Shown piece after piece: positions 1 to 12,267 of a stretch of 64,000 nucleotides of DNA. A program made the translations under genes and the position numbers. This stretch comes from Tipula vernalis (taxonomy: Eukaryota > Arthropoda > Insecta > Diptera > Tipulidae). The notes below the pieces were generated by a model that worked only from the letters and a program-made list of their open reading frames with translations, made no database searches and was not told the DNA's origin. The stretch's first letter is position 1, and each line of letters starts with the position of its first letter. The stretch covers positions 50,041,389 to 50,105,388 of the forward strand of contig OY282558.1 in assembly GCA_958295665.1 (NCBI GenBank). The letters are read 5' to 3'.

Positions 1-300
1 ACTTTTGCAATTAAAGCTCTACTCTTTAGGTTTTTCATTCAAAGCTGGTCTCTTCAAATTTTTTAATCAAATCTCAACTCTTTAAATTTTACATCCAAAT
101 CTTGACTATGAAAATTGTTGATTCAAAGCTCGACTCTGAATATTTTGCGTTCTAAGCCCAACTCTTTAAATTTTTCATTCAAAGCTCTAATTTTTAAAAT
201 TCAAAGCTCGATTCTTTAAATTTTTCATTTAAAGCAAGCCTCTGTAAATTTTTAATTCGAACCTAAACTCTTTAAATTTTTCATTCAAAGCTTCATTCAA
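1..300. repeat. Degenerate ~28-bp tandem repeat
   Basis: About eleven imperfect units built on TTCAAAGCTCGACTCTTTAA followed by a T-rich tail. Units differ by substitutions and small indels, so the array is old. It lies in intron sequence upstream of the first visible host exon and runs off the left window edge. Confidence 0.75.
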
Positions 301-1006
301 AACCATACAATATTCCAGTTTAGTAGACTAGACACTATTCCAAAGGTAATTATTATTAAATCATTGCCAATCTACTGCCCCATTCTCAACGTTGACATTA
401 TCCAATTATTACATAAAAAGCTTCCTTTATTTATATCATTCCTTTCCAAAATAATTACTGCTCTATTTACGAATGTAGATTACACATATCTCATGTACCG
501 TAAACCATATCGTATTATGATGCATCACAAGAGCTTCAAGTATATACAAATACCGGTATATGGAATAAAAGGAAAAATGCTACGAAATTATGCCAACAAT
601 TATGCTTGAATTTTCTGCAAAATCCAAGACAAACAACACATTCATGCTTTTCCAAATACGCTCATTCGTATCAAGATGAAAGATATTTCGAATTTTTTTT
701 TCAAAACTTTTCTTTTTTGTTACTATTTGTAAGAAGGTAAACGTACGAACAATAAAAATTTTCTTTTAATGAGGATATTCACGTAAGGTATAAGCACTAT
801 AAAGTAGCAACTTAAAAAAAAATATAAATTTAATCTCTAGTAGTGTTGTTAACTGTTGATTTTCTTTTCTGTTTCTGTCTTGTATTTGTAGGAACATACA
901 TATATGTACAAATATGCTAATTTCTTACGTAATTAAGCTCTGTACAATTACACAAATAAACACTTAATTTTTTTATTCTTTCTTTCTATTCTTTATATAT
1001 TTACAG
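301..1006 (+). other. Intron, no gene seen
   Basis: AT-rich intron of the host gene, ending in a pyrimidine-rich tract and the acceptor TTTACAG at 1000-1006. Short open frames here have no start context, motif or composition that would support a gene. Confidence 0.6.
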
Positions 1007-1500
1007 AACCAATTTTAAATGAACACCCTGTCACAATATATCCTGGACGTGCATCACCACAGCGTCGAAATGGTGTTCCACCACGTACCCTACCCGGATC
1101 AATAGAACGTCATCGTGAAGTATGTCGTACGGCAATCGAACCATTCCGTTCCGATAATAGTATGTCGCCCGAAATGACACACTACAACGACTGCAATTAT
1201 CCCATTTCACCTGCATCATCAACGCTTCTCAATCAAATTTTTATTAATAGCAATTTAAATCGTATGCGACGAAAGCACACGATGACCGACGATGATAATA
1301 GTGATGCTTTTTCGGATGATTCGCTAGAGGATAGTTCTTTACCGCCACCTCCACCGCCACCAATTGTTCCACCACCGCCATCATTATCGTGCCCGGTGAC
1401 ACCAAGTAAACGGAGCAGTATCGCCTGGGATATAAATCTTGAGGATCCAACAAGCTTTGATGATCCATTGATGAAAATTCAACGACCCGGTAGTACAAAG
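1007..1500 (+). CDS. Host gene exon 1 (of 8 visible): polyproline-rich segment
   Basis: Internal exon of the main plus-strand gene. The acceptor is TTTACAG|AA and the donor AAG|GTAAGA; the exon starts two bases before a codon boundary and ends in phase 0. It encodes about 164 residues. The frame stays open upstream of the ATG at 1162, from PILNEHPVTIYPGRASPQRR onward, so that ATG is internal. The segment has an acidic patch (TDDDNSDAFSDDSLEDSS) followed by a seven-proline run and PPPP, typical of profilin, EVH1 or SH3 ligands. No folded domain is visible. Joining to the exon at 41898 requires removing a 40.4-kb intron. The protein looks like a disordered cortical or signalling scaffold. I do not recognise the family and give no symbol. 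Confidence 0.85.
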
Positions 1501-2399
1501 GTAAGATAATGTATGAATGTATATGGGTGCCGTAAAATATGTGTATTTTCAATTTAATACAAAAAAAAATAGCATCCCCTAAATCTATCGTTATTTCTAT
1601 ACGATATTTTATTTATTCTCCTATCCTATCCTCTCGGATACATCACAAAATTAAATTCAAATAGCGGCAGCAGTAGCAACCTTTCCATTTCCGTAAATTT
1701 CCATATTTTTATTTTTAAATTGATTCAAATTAGATATTAAATTTTTTTTATTTTTTATTTTAATATTTTCAAATCGAATTCGCTATATATTTGTGTGTGT
1801 TATTTTGTGTACTTCTGCTCTTTTTTTCGAAATTGACAATTTTTTGCTTTCTAAATAAATTTCCCTTGAAAATTTCGTATAAGAATAAAAAGGAAATCGA
1901 TTTCCTTCAAAATGATTTTTCCTACATAATATGCACACAAAAAAAACGAGTAATTAATGTTCGGTTTAGAGTGTGGGAATCATGGATGACAAGAAGCTTT
2001 TAACGTGTTGGGGGAATTTTCAATTAGAAGATGAGTGCGATATCATGCATTTCTAAAAGCTCTTGAACGAAAGGCTTGAGGACATTTTTTAAGCTTAAGC
2101 AATATTTTGGGTTAGTTACATAGGTCTGTCACATATGTAACATATGTTACGGCTTCTTAAATTGTATCAGTGTACACTGTGCTCGGAAACGTTTTGCAGT
2201 TGTTGTAAAATTTTTTTATGAATCTTATCTTGCCGATCAGAATTAGATATTTCGACGTTTTTATCTTTCAAGACAGTTTAATTTTCACAACGATAAAATG
2301 TGGTTTCTAATTGCTGAGCAAATTAAATGCACGTGTTTATCACAATTAGAGTGGTTTCCATTTAAATAGAACCGAATTACTGACAACAGTGATCTATTC
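1501..2399 (+). other. Start of the 40.4-kb intron
   Basis: Donor GTAAGA at 1501, then AT-rich intron with T homopolymers and no supportable coding sequence. Old transposon sequence begins near 2400. Confidence 0.6.
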
Positions 2400-5300
2400 A
2401 CCCGTTCCCAAGCATTCGCCGAGTACGAATATGAATAACACCACATTTTACTAAGAGATCAGCAAAATCTTTGGCAATCTTTCCGGCACTGTCATAGTCG
2501 TAGCATCCCGCATTGGTTCTACGAGTATAAAAACAAACTTAATTCGGGACGTACCGCTTCAACATAATTACCCATGTAATGTTGGGTGATGTGATTTAAT
2601 AGTTTAGATGTTTTACAAAGGTGACAATTTCATACAAAATCATTGATATCTATTATCATGCAAAGTAATGGTTTTGTTCTCCTTCCTAAATCCTTGCATT
2701 TGGGGAATTCAGCTAGCGAGGCGTTCAGATAAATCCCTCTGTCCCATCAAACGCTTCAAACTTGCGTGATTGTTGATGAAGTACTTCTACTTTCACATTT
2801 TGAATAAATTTCCCTAAATTTCCCAAGACTCAACAGAGCCGCAAAACACTCAAACTCTTTAGTGCTGTAGTTTCGTTGAAAAATAAAATAAAATAAGCGA
2901 CAGGAGGCTCTTCGCCACTGGAACTCTTTTGGAAAAGGACACCGCCCACACCTGTGCTCGACGCGTCACATTGGATACAAAAGTGGGAGGTATAGTCCGG
3001 ATTATTTAAGACTGAAGTAGTGTATAAGGCCTTTTTGACAATGGTCCTGATATTTTAGAAAACCGTGAAATAAATCACCGATGCCAAGCGGTGACTATAA
3101 GGAACCATATGGCATACATTTTTGGGTTTCGGATAAGTTGCTTCGGCTGAACTTTATCTGAGTCCACCTTCAATATACCATCACTAACTATGTAACCTAA
3201 CTATTTTATTTCGCGAAGGAGAAAGTTGCTTTTGTCTACGTTAATCGAAAGATTAGTTCGTTTTAAAAGGTTTACTGGATCACGCGATACATTAAGCGAG
3301 TATTTGCCAAAATGCGTCTTTTAAATCCAAACTGGATATATAACGAGTCTAGACGCTCTAGCAAACCATTAATTTAATAAGGATAAGCATCCTTCACCTC
3401 CACCTCGTGAACCTTTCTTGAGTCAAAAAACAATCTCACCTTGCCGTTTGCCCTACGAACCACTCCGATCGGTGAACTATGCGAACTACAGCTGTCTTCG
3501 ATGTACCAAAGACAACATTCTATTTCATCCTTCTAAATATTCGCCGGCACTGCTGGCGATACAGAGTAGTATGTCTGTTTCACTGGCTTTGCGGAATCAA
3601 CATCAATAGTATGTTTGACTAAACTAGTTTTTTCGAAACCTAGCAGAGCTGAAGATAGAAATGGGATCTGCTCGAAACGCGATATTTCAAAACGCGATAT
3701 GGTACAAAACGCGATATGGTACAAAACGCGATATGATAAAAGATATTTCAAAACGCGATATTTCAAAACACGATATGGTACAAAACGCAATAATTTAAAG
3801 TTATTAGTCTTCCTTCATTTCACTTATAAAATTTTCCTTCACCTTTATGATGAAATTGAACATGTACGATTTAACTAGGAAATGCGTTTTAAAATATCGC
3901 GTTTTGAATTATCGCGTTTTGTACCGTATCGCGTTTTGAAATATCGAATTTTGAAATATCGCGTTTTGTCAAATCGACTACTGAGCAAGTTTTCCAGTGA
4001 ATGAAATGGGTACGTATCTTAGTGTATCCCAAAATACTTACTTTGACAAATGTTGTTCCGAACCTTTATCTAGGGCTGATACATTAGCCCTACTGTCAAG
4101 CAAACCATGATGTTCAACAAATCTTTACTTCCACATATGGTCCACCATCACTAATATCGAAAATAATAGAATCAACGGTGTACTTTTTAGTTATTTGTCG
4201 CAGTTTCTAATATTGGGTACTTATTACGGTGTCATTGAAATATTTTGGGACAGACGAAAAGGTGGATTTGTTTGTGATATTTATTGGTGCACGATTGCTA
4301 CCGAAATTGGTTGCTTTGTGGTGATTTTTTCGGGGTAGAAATGTTGAGATTCCTGACTCCCTTCTGCAGGTTTCCCGAATTTATTCTACATTTTACAATG
4401 AACCTCCTTGTGTTCCCTGGGCTGAATTGGCAAGCAATTTGTTTTATTATTAGTTGCATTAATTGGTGTTCGGTTCAATTATAAAGCCGCAAGTTCACCA
4501 CTATATCTGTTTGGAGACTGATTGTTGGTATAAGCAGTCTGTAAGTCACATTTCTGGATGGAATTACATTTGAATCTGCGTTGCTGCAGAAACAGTTCCG
4601 GTAATACACATACTCTTTCTCATTTATCATAACCCTACCCGCTTATTGCGATGTAAAACATACATAATCTCTGAATCAGAGATGGTATATTCAGCCTGTA
4701 AAGGAATTGCTATCATTTCCTGGTAAAAACCTAGAAATTCTAAAATCTAAATCTAAATCCGACCTTCGATATTGGAATCGTTTTCATAACGCTTGAGTTG
4801 AGTAATATCCGTCAAATGAAATTTTCCATTTTGACATTAGCTTAACATTAGAAAACTCAGCTTTCTCCTTGGATGATTCCTCTAAGGAAATTGGTACTAT
4901 TAAACCGGCCTAAAATCCGAGCGATGTGTACATACGTGTTTGGTACCGTCAATTGTTTAATTCATTTATCACTAACTGCTCCTAATATGGTACAGCTTGC
5001 TTCGGAGTCTAGCCAACATTTTACATCTACGTCAAATATTTTCACATCGACCATCGGCCTTCCGGGCGTCGAAAACTGTATAAATGAATCTAAGCAGTGT
5101 GAAAAATAAGAGGAGTGTACATTGCAATGATGATGTTGAGGAGTCTTTGTTAATTTGAGATTAGAACAAATCCTTAATTTAACTTCGATTTCCGGTTTTC
5201 CGAAGTGGAAGAACCTCCACATTTGTAAATTGGAGGAATCTGTTTCTCTCTCTTCGATTTTGTCTCTTCAGTTTTCTTTAAGTTGTTTAGCACACAATCT

Positions 5301-5860
5301 ATCTCGAGCACTTCTTGTTTTTGTTTATACTTTTTAAAGCGGCTCCATTACAATAATCGCTTAATTGAGCGATACTTTTAATTTTAGTAATCGGAAGCTT
5401 CGCTAAATAAAAAGGTTGAAGATTTCAGATAATTGTGAACAATTTTTGTTCTTCACTAATAGAATCATCTAAATTCTCAAAACTCAACTGCATTTGCGCT
5501 AAATATAGTGCAACAGGCTCTTCTTTCATCTGCATTCGGTCTTCGGTTTCTTTCCTAAACCAATAATCATGATTGTCAGGCAAGAAACTTTTTTTCAAAG
5601 CTAGCACTAATATAATCCGACCGCCATAGATCATGATCAGAAATACCCCCGGAGTAGTTACCCCGCACGCTAATTTCTGAAAGAAATTGAACGTGCCGGA
5701 TTTGGAGATGATTTATTTGGAACTGAATACTCATATGAGCCGTCATCTTCACTAGGAGAGTCCTAGGGCGAGTGGACCTCGCGTAGAATATATGTTTCCG
5801 TAAACGGGTTACGTTTTTCCAATGACATACTTCCCATTTCGTGATTTGCACTCTGAATCA
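2400..5860 (-). mobile_element. Degenerate Ty3/gypsy retrotransposon relic
   Basis: A strongly decayed gypsy element on the minus strand, with blocks in the correct order from high to low coordinates. They are a gag-like fragment (about 5425-5850), an aspartic protease block reading RPMVDVKIFDVDVKCWLDSE (about 4970-5080, with DSG decayed to DSE), the RT entry block FEKTSLVKHTIDVDSAKP (about 3550-3650), RT thumb text NLSINVDKSNFLLREI (about 3200-3270), RNase H CDASSTGVGGVLFQ (about 2900-2980) and a weak integrase block near 2450-2560. Every block is frameshifted or contains stops. No LTRs were found. A short foldback cluster interrupts it at 3665-3975. Confidence 0.75.
3665..3975. repeat. Foldback cluster of AAAACGCGATAT repeats
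   Basis: About 3665-3795 carries tandem copies of CGCGATATTTCAAAA and CGCGATATGGTACAAAA. About 3885-3975 carries the same motif in the opposite orientation (ATCGCGTTTTG). The two arms flank about 90 bp of unrelated sequence, so the region can fold back. It interrupts the old gypsy pol between the protease and RT blocks. Confidence 0.75.
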
Positions 5861-6060
5861 ATTTTAGGGCTTCGTCTAATTATCATGAAGGACTGACTAA
5901 CGTCTTGAAACATTATTTATCGAATGAAAACTCTCTAAATTTAATTGTCTATCATCGCCAGATTCAACGATTTTGGTGTTAATGAAAGGACGTATATTGG
6001 TTATCATCTCCTGCGTTTTAACTCTCATGTGAGAATTATAGGGAAGGTAGTTTTCTGTTA

Positions 6061-6480
6061 AATCGCCACAGCTTTGAAATAAGCCATCATAATATCAAAA
6101 GGCCCTAAATATATAAATAAATTATCAAACCTAGGTTTTTCGGTAGCTTGAATTTGTAAGGCTACTTTTGGAATCGCAAGATCATATATGATGTAACTTG
6201 CATATGAAGTTGATTTAAATCTTGAGCAATTCGTTGACTTTGATTCATGGCGTCCAGAAGTATAGATGTATTTGTTGGTGCGAAATTAATAGGTGTTAAG
6301 TAAGAAATAATTTATAATCAGACCATTGCAACCAATCCACATAGGAACATTAGGTAATTTTAAAGCATGACTTATCATCCAAACAGTATCAATTTCCGTA
6401 TATAATTGAAAATTCACGATAATGGTAACCGATAACTTTTTTACCTTAAGCAACATTTTAAAGTTAACCAATGCTGAAAT
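6061..6480 (-). pseudogene. Fragment of an unnamed, repeat-associated protein family
   Basis: The minus strand has two adjoining open stretches separated by a frame change. One includes LTPINFAPTNTSILLDAMNQ then SQRIAQDLNQLHMQVT. The other includes YDLAIPKVALQIQATEKPRF then DNLFIYLGPFDIMMAYFKAV. The strings read like conserved protein, not random sequence. I recall similar text in unannotated, multi-copy proteins of arthropods and cnidarians, but cannot name the family. A third segment (6286-6471) continues it upstream with DTVWMISHALKLPNVPMWIG. It is broken by stops and a frameshift and is a non-functional fragment. Confidence 0.5.
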
Positions 6481-6539
6481 TTGTGAAAATTCATTTCAAT
6501 TAAAGAAGCTATTAAGGTTTCATTCAAAAAGGTGTCACT

Positions 6540-6990
6540 AAATGAAGTATAAAGTCAAAAAATGTACGTACACAAGAAATTCGTACAATGACCTTTTTAT
6601 GTACCATTGAGTTGAAAGCTGCTTGCTTATAAGATATCGGGTGATTGGAGCTCGAATGTATTATTGAAGCATGTTAAAAGAATGTTCATTATTTTTAATT
6701 GATAGGCAAAGATCAAGAAAGTTGATTGACTGACGGTTACCCACCTCCAACGTAAATTTTATGTTACTTTGAATTGTGTATAAAAAATGTAATACTTCCT
6801 CTAACTGTATGTCTAACTGATCCGTCCCGTCCACAAACATAAAATATAGTCTACATAGGCCACACCATAATTTTCTTTAATTAAATTCGTTATCAAAGTG
6901 GAATTAATTATGTTTAGACCATATGAATTTATGATCGTGTGGCCGGTCGAAAAAAAGATTTTTTTGAAAACTTGTGCATTGATTACTACG
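6540..6990 (-). mobile_element. Possible Penelope-like reverse transcriptase fragment
   Basis: Minus-strand translation around 6690-6850 gives LHFLYTIQSNIKFTLEVGNR then QSINFLDLCLSIKNNEH. This resembles the part of Penelope-like RTs where a YVDD block is followed by FT-E-E and ISFLDV. The upstream string GVAYVDYI may be a decayed YVDD box. The fragment is short and frameshifted, and no GIY-YIG domain is visible, so the assignment is tentative. Confidence 0.35.
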
Positions 6991-7603
6991 TTTGGCTCGA
7001 TACTTTATTTTTGATGGCTGATACAAGAAAGTATTTTTTAAGCGAAGTTGGTTACGATCAGCATTGATAGCGTAGAAATTTAGTACACAATTTCGCGTCG
7101 ATTACCTATCCTACTTGTTATCCAGTCCGAATAGTCATTTTTGTTTCGAAACCGAGGAAAGCACTCATTCCACTGGATAAGTCGCCACTTTCATCGTTTG
7201 CTGGTTTTGTTTGCTGTTACATTCCGTCGCCTATCTGACCTTCTATACTTGCCTATTCTATCTCTCTCTCTTCGTTTTCGATGCCGGACCAGCCTTCGAA
7301 GTATGGCTTTATGTGCTCAGCTGTTTTGGTGGTATATTTTGATTAAGTTAGCCGAAAGTTTATTAACGTTCCGGCCGAAAATAAAAAATTGGTAGTTATC
7401 AGCCGAAAGGAATCAGGATACATGGATTGCAATAAAAACTTTTGTAAATAGTCTTACGTGGAAAACTGTGTTGCATCTACTTGTAAAAATCAGATCAAAT
7501 ATCGGAAGAATCAGAAAAAATCCGAAAAAAGTGGAATCTGCTAAATATTAAATTAGATTTAGTTTGAAATGGTTGTTTGTTGGTTGGTAATGTGGTTTGT
7601 TTT
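6991..7603. other. No feature recognised
   Basis: Intronic sequence between the Penelope-like fragment and the left gypsy LTR. The open frame at 7141-7395 has no recognisable motif and starts at a non-ATG codon. It could be further transposon debris. Confidence 0.4.
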
Positions 7604-7825
7604 TGGGGATACGGCTGTTGCTTTTTTATATACAATCCCCACAGCCAATGCGGGTATAAATTAATCGTCTATATCGCTTGCTATTTCTTACTCTAATGTG
7701 CATTTTTATTTTCGCCGAACAAACAACTTCTCAGTAATTTAACTCGTTCAGTTCAACCGTATCAAATAAACAGAACTTAACCACGACTATCGCAATTGCT
7801 CTCGAGCAACTCCAAACGCCATACA
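7604..7825 (-). repeat. 3' LTR of the gypsy element (short form)
   Basis: Starts TGGGGATACGGCTG and ends AACGCCATACA on the plus strand, so TG...CA termini are seen on the element strand. It shares CACAGCCAATGCGGGTATA, TTGCTCTCGAGCAACT and the AACGCC end with the 411-bp right LTR, but is 222 bp because its middle is shorter. A purine-rich tract (GGAAGGGGAG on the minus strand) abuts it at about 7826-7836. Confidence 0.75.
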
Positions 7826-7862
7826 CTCCCCTTCCAGTGGGAAACGCAGTGCATACACGCAC

Positions 7863-10808
7863 TTACTGAATAAAACGCAGAGGACGGTTAATGTTTTGTC
7901 CCGCTCTTGTTACCGTAGGTTCCGTCACAAGACTTTCCAGAAAGTGAACCTTCTTTTGAACTGGATCCGTGCCGATTAAAACTCGTGAACTGTCCCCAGT
8001 CGTATCGGAACTAGACACCAGCGGATCCTGTAAATTAACGGGATCGGTTACTTTATCTATGCCTTCTGTGAAACAAGATTTAACTCGATCCACCGACACT
8101 CTAACTTGCCTGTCATTAACCATTATGTCGAAGTATTTTTCTGCGCGACTACGTACCAAATGTGGACCCGTATATGGTGGCTGCAAGGCTCTTCATAATG
8201 CGTACGTCCTCAGGGACACGTGTGTACAGCCTTTTAATTGTTTACTAACAAAAACTTTGTCTGTACTGTGTCGTGTTGCTGTAACCGGTCTCAGTTCCTT
8301 AAAATGCGTCCTAAGACCCTTAACGAAGTCGAACTGTGGTACGAAATTCTCACAGTGCTCAAAAAACTGACCTGGCACTTGTACCGTACTTCCGTATACC
8401 AATCCTGATACTGTAGCTTCTAACTCGTCTCGATATGTTGTCCTCAATCCTAATAGTACCAATTGCAATACATTTGACCAATCCGTTCTTCCTTGGCTCA
8501 TAATTGCTGCCTTCAGCGTCCTAGGCCAACGTGACAACTCTTTGAATAGCTGCGACTCAAAATGTGCGCCTTGGTCTGTCACTATGAATGCGGCGACACC
8601 GAAACGAGCAATCCAATTAGAAAATACAACAAACGCGGCACCGTGGGTGCAGTGATATCCGCTACCGGAATTGCTTCTGCCCAACGCGTATATCGATCGA
8701 TCATCGTAATACAGTAACGATTCCCATCCGAAATCTGCAATGGCCCTATGATATCAATATGGACTTCCTGAAACTCAGTGCGGACTTAGTATGTCGTGTG
8801 ACTTTAGCTCGCTGACATGAAACGCACGATTGTGCGATATTTAACCGGAACCGTGAGGAATTTAACGGATGTGCCAAGTTCATAACGCGTCAAAAACTTG
8901 TTTTCGTAGACTGGCAGGAATGAATCGCCTGGATTTACTTGCGGAAACATCACAATATAAGACTTTATCAGAACTAACTCGGCCATTAACTCGGCCAATT
9001 CTTGATCAGTGCTTTGCAAATCTGCAATCAACGAGTAATCTATTGACTCGGAAATGTTGATTTGATCGACTCACGAAAGTGCGTCGGCCACTACGTTATT
9101 TACACCCGAAACATGTTGCAGGTCAGTGGTGAATTGGCTTATATAATCCAGTTGTCTATATTGCCGCGGTATTGCCTTCTCCGGATTTTGTTTAAACCTG
9201 GCTTATGATATGTATACAAAACAAATACTCGTCCCTCCAATAAATATTTGAAATGTCTAACACCTAAATAAGCGGCCAGTAGTTTACGATCGTAAGCGCT
9301 GTACTTGCGTTGTACCGTCATTAACCGACACGAAAAAAAAACCTAATGGTTGCCAACTTTGATCGACCCATTGTTGAACTACAGCCCCAACTGCGCAAAC
9401 TGAAGCGTCAACCATGATTGAAATATGCGCTGTCATAAGCAAATGCGCCAAACTGGTAGCCTCCGACAGCTTAGTTTTACATGATTCGAATGCTTCGCTT
9501 GCTTGCTCAAACCAATTAATCCGTACTTTGCTATTTTTTCGATAGCCCTTTAAATAATCGTTTAATACGTCTGATCTTGCGCTGCGGCCGGAATGAATCT
9601 GCGATAAAAATTAAGCCTTACCAAAAAAACGCTTGAATTGCTGTACTGTTACTGGTCGTTCATACTGAGAAATGGCTAAAACTCGCTCTGGACAAGGTAA
9701 AATACCGTCAGCAGTCACCTTATGACCCAGAAATCGTACTTCGTGCTTCACAAAAACACACTTATCCACATTTATGATCAAACCATAACTTTCTAACCGT
9801 TGAAATACGATAGACAAGTGTTCCAAATGCTCGTCTCTGATCTGGATGCTACTAGAATATCGTCTAGATAGATGAAACAAAACGGAAGTCCTGACAATAC
9901 GGAATTGATGAGACGCTGAAATGACTGTGCGGCGTTACGTAGTCCGAAAGTCATTCTACAGAATTCGTGTAGCCCGAAAGGGGTTACTATAGCAGTCTTT
10001 GGTATGTCCTACGGCTCTATCGGAATCTGGTGATATGCACGAAAAATAGAGCATCCCGCCAGCTGAAACGAGAAATCCTGCAAGTGTGGTTGGTATTGGG
10101 TAACAATCCGGTACTGTAACGCTATTCAAAGCTCTATAATCACCACAGGGATGCCATTCGTCATTCTTTTTTTGCACTAAGTACAGTGAACTTGACTAGG
10201 CGCTACTGTTGGGCCTACAAATACCCTGAACTACCATGGCTTCGAAATGCGCCTTTCTGATTTGCAATTTATCGGGAGCTAAACGACGTACTTTGCATGA
10301 AATTGGTGGACCTTTAGTAACTAAACAATGCGTTACATTATGCTTGATATGCTTATTGGCAAAAGTTTCGTGGGTAATTGATTCGAATTTTTCCAACAAT
10401 TTTGAGATATCTGGATCGATAGTGGCTTTGTTCAAGACAGATAAAGTTGGGATCTGAGTAGATGTAAGTGAACCAATCACAAAAATGGATGTCAATGGGT
10501 CGCTCGACGCTGTTTGATATCCACGATCAGTCCAGTACTACGAAGGAAATCTGGGTATCGTCACGTCAGCTACGATAAACATCCCGGTAAAAATTACGCC
10601 TCAATCCGATATTGATGTTGAGTGTACGCGTGCCAAATGCTTTAATTGGTGTACCGTTAGCAGCGTATATGTTAAATTGTGCTCCAACTTCCACGTCCAT
10701 TTTTAAATTTGATTGTATCACCGATATATCGGCTCCAGTATCAAACAAAAAAGACTGATTGGTGTTCTTTTCCTTAATAATAAGACGACTAGACTCTGCT
10801 CCAACCAA
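7863..10808 (-). pseudogene. Gypsy pol: protease, RT, RNase H, integrase
   Basis: Broken pol of the 7604-17695 element. The protease motif is FLFDTGADISVIQSN at about 10700-10760. The RT includes DEWHPCGDYRALNSVTVPDC (about 10110-10170), an intact YLDD box on the minus strand near 9855-9880 and NVDKCVFVKHEVRFLGHKV. The RNase H has YSAYDRKLLAAYLGVRHFKY (about 9240-9310). Integrase-core text FIVTDQGAHFESQLFKELSR lies at about 8550-8610, and a C-terminal segment runs to 7863. Several stops and frame changes separate the blocks, so no full polyprotein can be made. Confidence 0.85.
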
Positions 10809-12001
10809 ACACGCCGTGGAATGTGGTTGAGCGATTAATTTTTTGGTATGGTGGATTTGCCAGAACTGCCAGCAAACGTTTGATGGTGCTTACAACCGGG
10901 CACACACACTTCATTGCTTTGTCCTTAAAGCGACGATGGTAAAAACACTCATCGTTATATTGATTGGACTCGCGTGAGCTAGAATGATTACGACCTTTGT
11001 CTCCCCGGTTTCTGGAATTGCTACGATATGACCTCTGGATACTCATTATATCTGACACCTGTTTGAGAATACGGGATTTAAAATCTTCCCATTTCTTGTC
11101 TACGCCTGATGAATTAGCTGAGTCCCTAGATTTTTCGAAAGTTAACTTACTATTATCATTGTTGTTCGAACTGATTGCATAAAGCTGCTGGTGAGGTAAT
11201 GTCCCGATAAGGTTATCTGCTCTTTCCGCGAGCACTGTTAAGGCCAAGTCTTTTTCAAGGGGTGACAGAACTAACTGCACTTGTGGTGGAAGACGCTGCA
11301 TCCAAAGCTGACGTATTGATACGTCATCGAATTTACCATCTGCGTTTAAACGGAATTTGGCGAGCAATTGAGAGAATTTTAAATCGCCTAAAGAGAACCC
11401 GTGCAACAAATTGTGCAACTTGGACTTGTCTTGGAGGTGTATTTCCCTTATTGCCCATAATGACACCAGCAAATTGATCGTGTGAACGTGCATCTACTGC
11501 ACTGACTCCATATGAATACTTTGTAGCCTCCTACGTAATACCAGCAATAAGGAACTGTTGCTCCAAAATCTCGAACCATACGCACGGATTCTGTGAATAA
11601 AGCGGCTGAGGGGCTTTAAATGCGATATGTGCTACTTGCGATCCAATCTTAACATTCTTACTACCCAATTCCGAAGTATCACCACATGGGGTACCTGTAT
11701 CTTCGGCCTCCTTATGCTCATCTGGGCTTCGTGCCGCTGCTAATCGCGCATCGACCATTTGCTGTACCCTAGCGTCGATTAAATTATTCAACTGTGTTAC
11801 AGTGACAGTGATCGAGTCTTCACTTACATTTCCGACCATTTTCGAAACCGAACTATCTGGAAGAGTGTGCGCAGTGTCTGAACCTTCTACGCCGGTACCA
11901 GTTGTTAATAATCGCGTAAAATAGCAAACAAATAAAAATAATACCGAAAAAACAAACAACACTACAGGGAACATTGTGACACGAGACGTGCGAGCGCGCA
12001 C
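10789..12001 (-). pseudogene. Gypsy gag
   Basis: Two open segments (11531-12001 and 10789-11493) with a frame break between them, directly upstream of the protease. The second reads HLQDKSKLHNLLHGFSLGDL then LAKFRLNADGKFDDVSIRQL, the usual retrotransposon capsid pattern. A basic region and Cys/His residues (CFYHRRF) near the C end may be a decayed zinc knuckle. The N-terminal part of the first segment has a hydrophobic stretch, which is unusual for gag and may reflect decay. Confidence 0.75.
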
Positions 12002-12195
12002 AAAATTGAAAAACTGTAATTAACTGTGCTGGATGTTGTTACTGCTCCCAAAGCTTCGATGATGATGATGATGTTGATCGATTTTTACTTGAAATTGATG
12101 TCCGAGTTCGTTACTGGATAAATGAATTACCAAAGTGTGAGGTTATGCACGTGGTAAATATAGATGCTCAAGTTCCAAAAAAACCGTACTTAATT
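12002..12195 (-). other. Gypsy leader upstream of gag
   Basis: Untranslated leader of the minus-strand gypsy between gag and the LINE insertion point. It includes a short GAT microsatellite near 12059-12076. Confidence 0.5.
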
Positions 12196-12208
12196 TTGTA
12201 CTGCCTAC
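12196..12208. other. LINE target-site duplication, left copy
   Basis: TTGTACTGCCTAC, identical to 17217-17229. It lies directly beside the LINE poly(A) tail, seen here as a T run. Confidence 0.95.
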
Positions 12209-12267
12209 TTTTTTTTTTTTTTTACAGGGTGAGCTATACTAGCCCTGTGCACCGCGACCATTGAGGT

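Noticed and set aside
364..609. 81-codon plus-strand frame upstream of exon 1
   Set aside because: Starts at TTG, has no motif, and lies in intron sequence.
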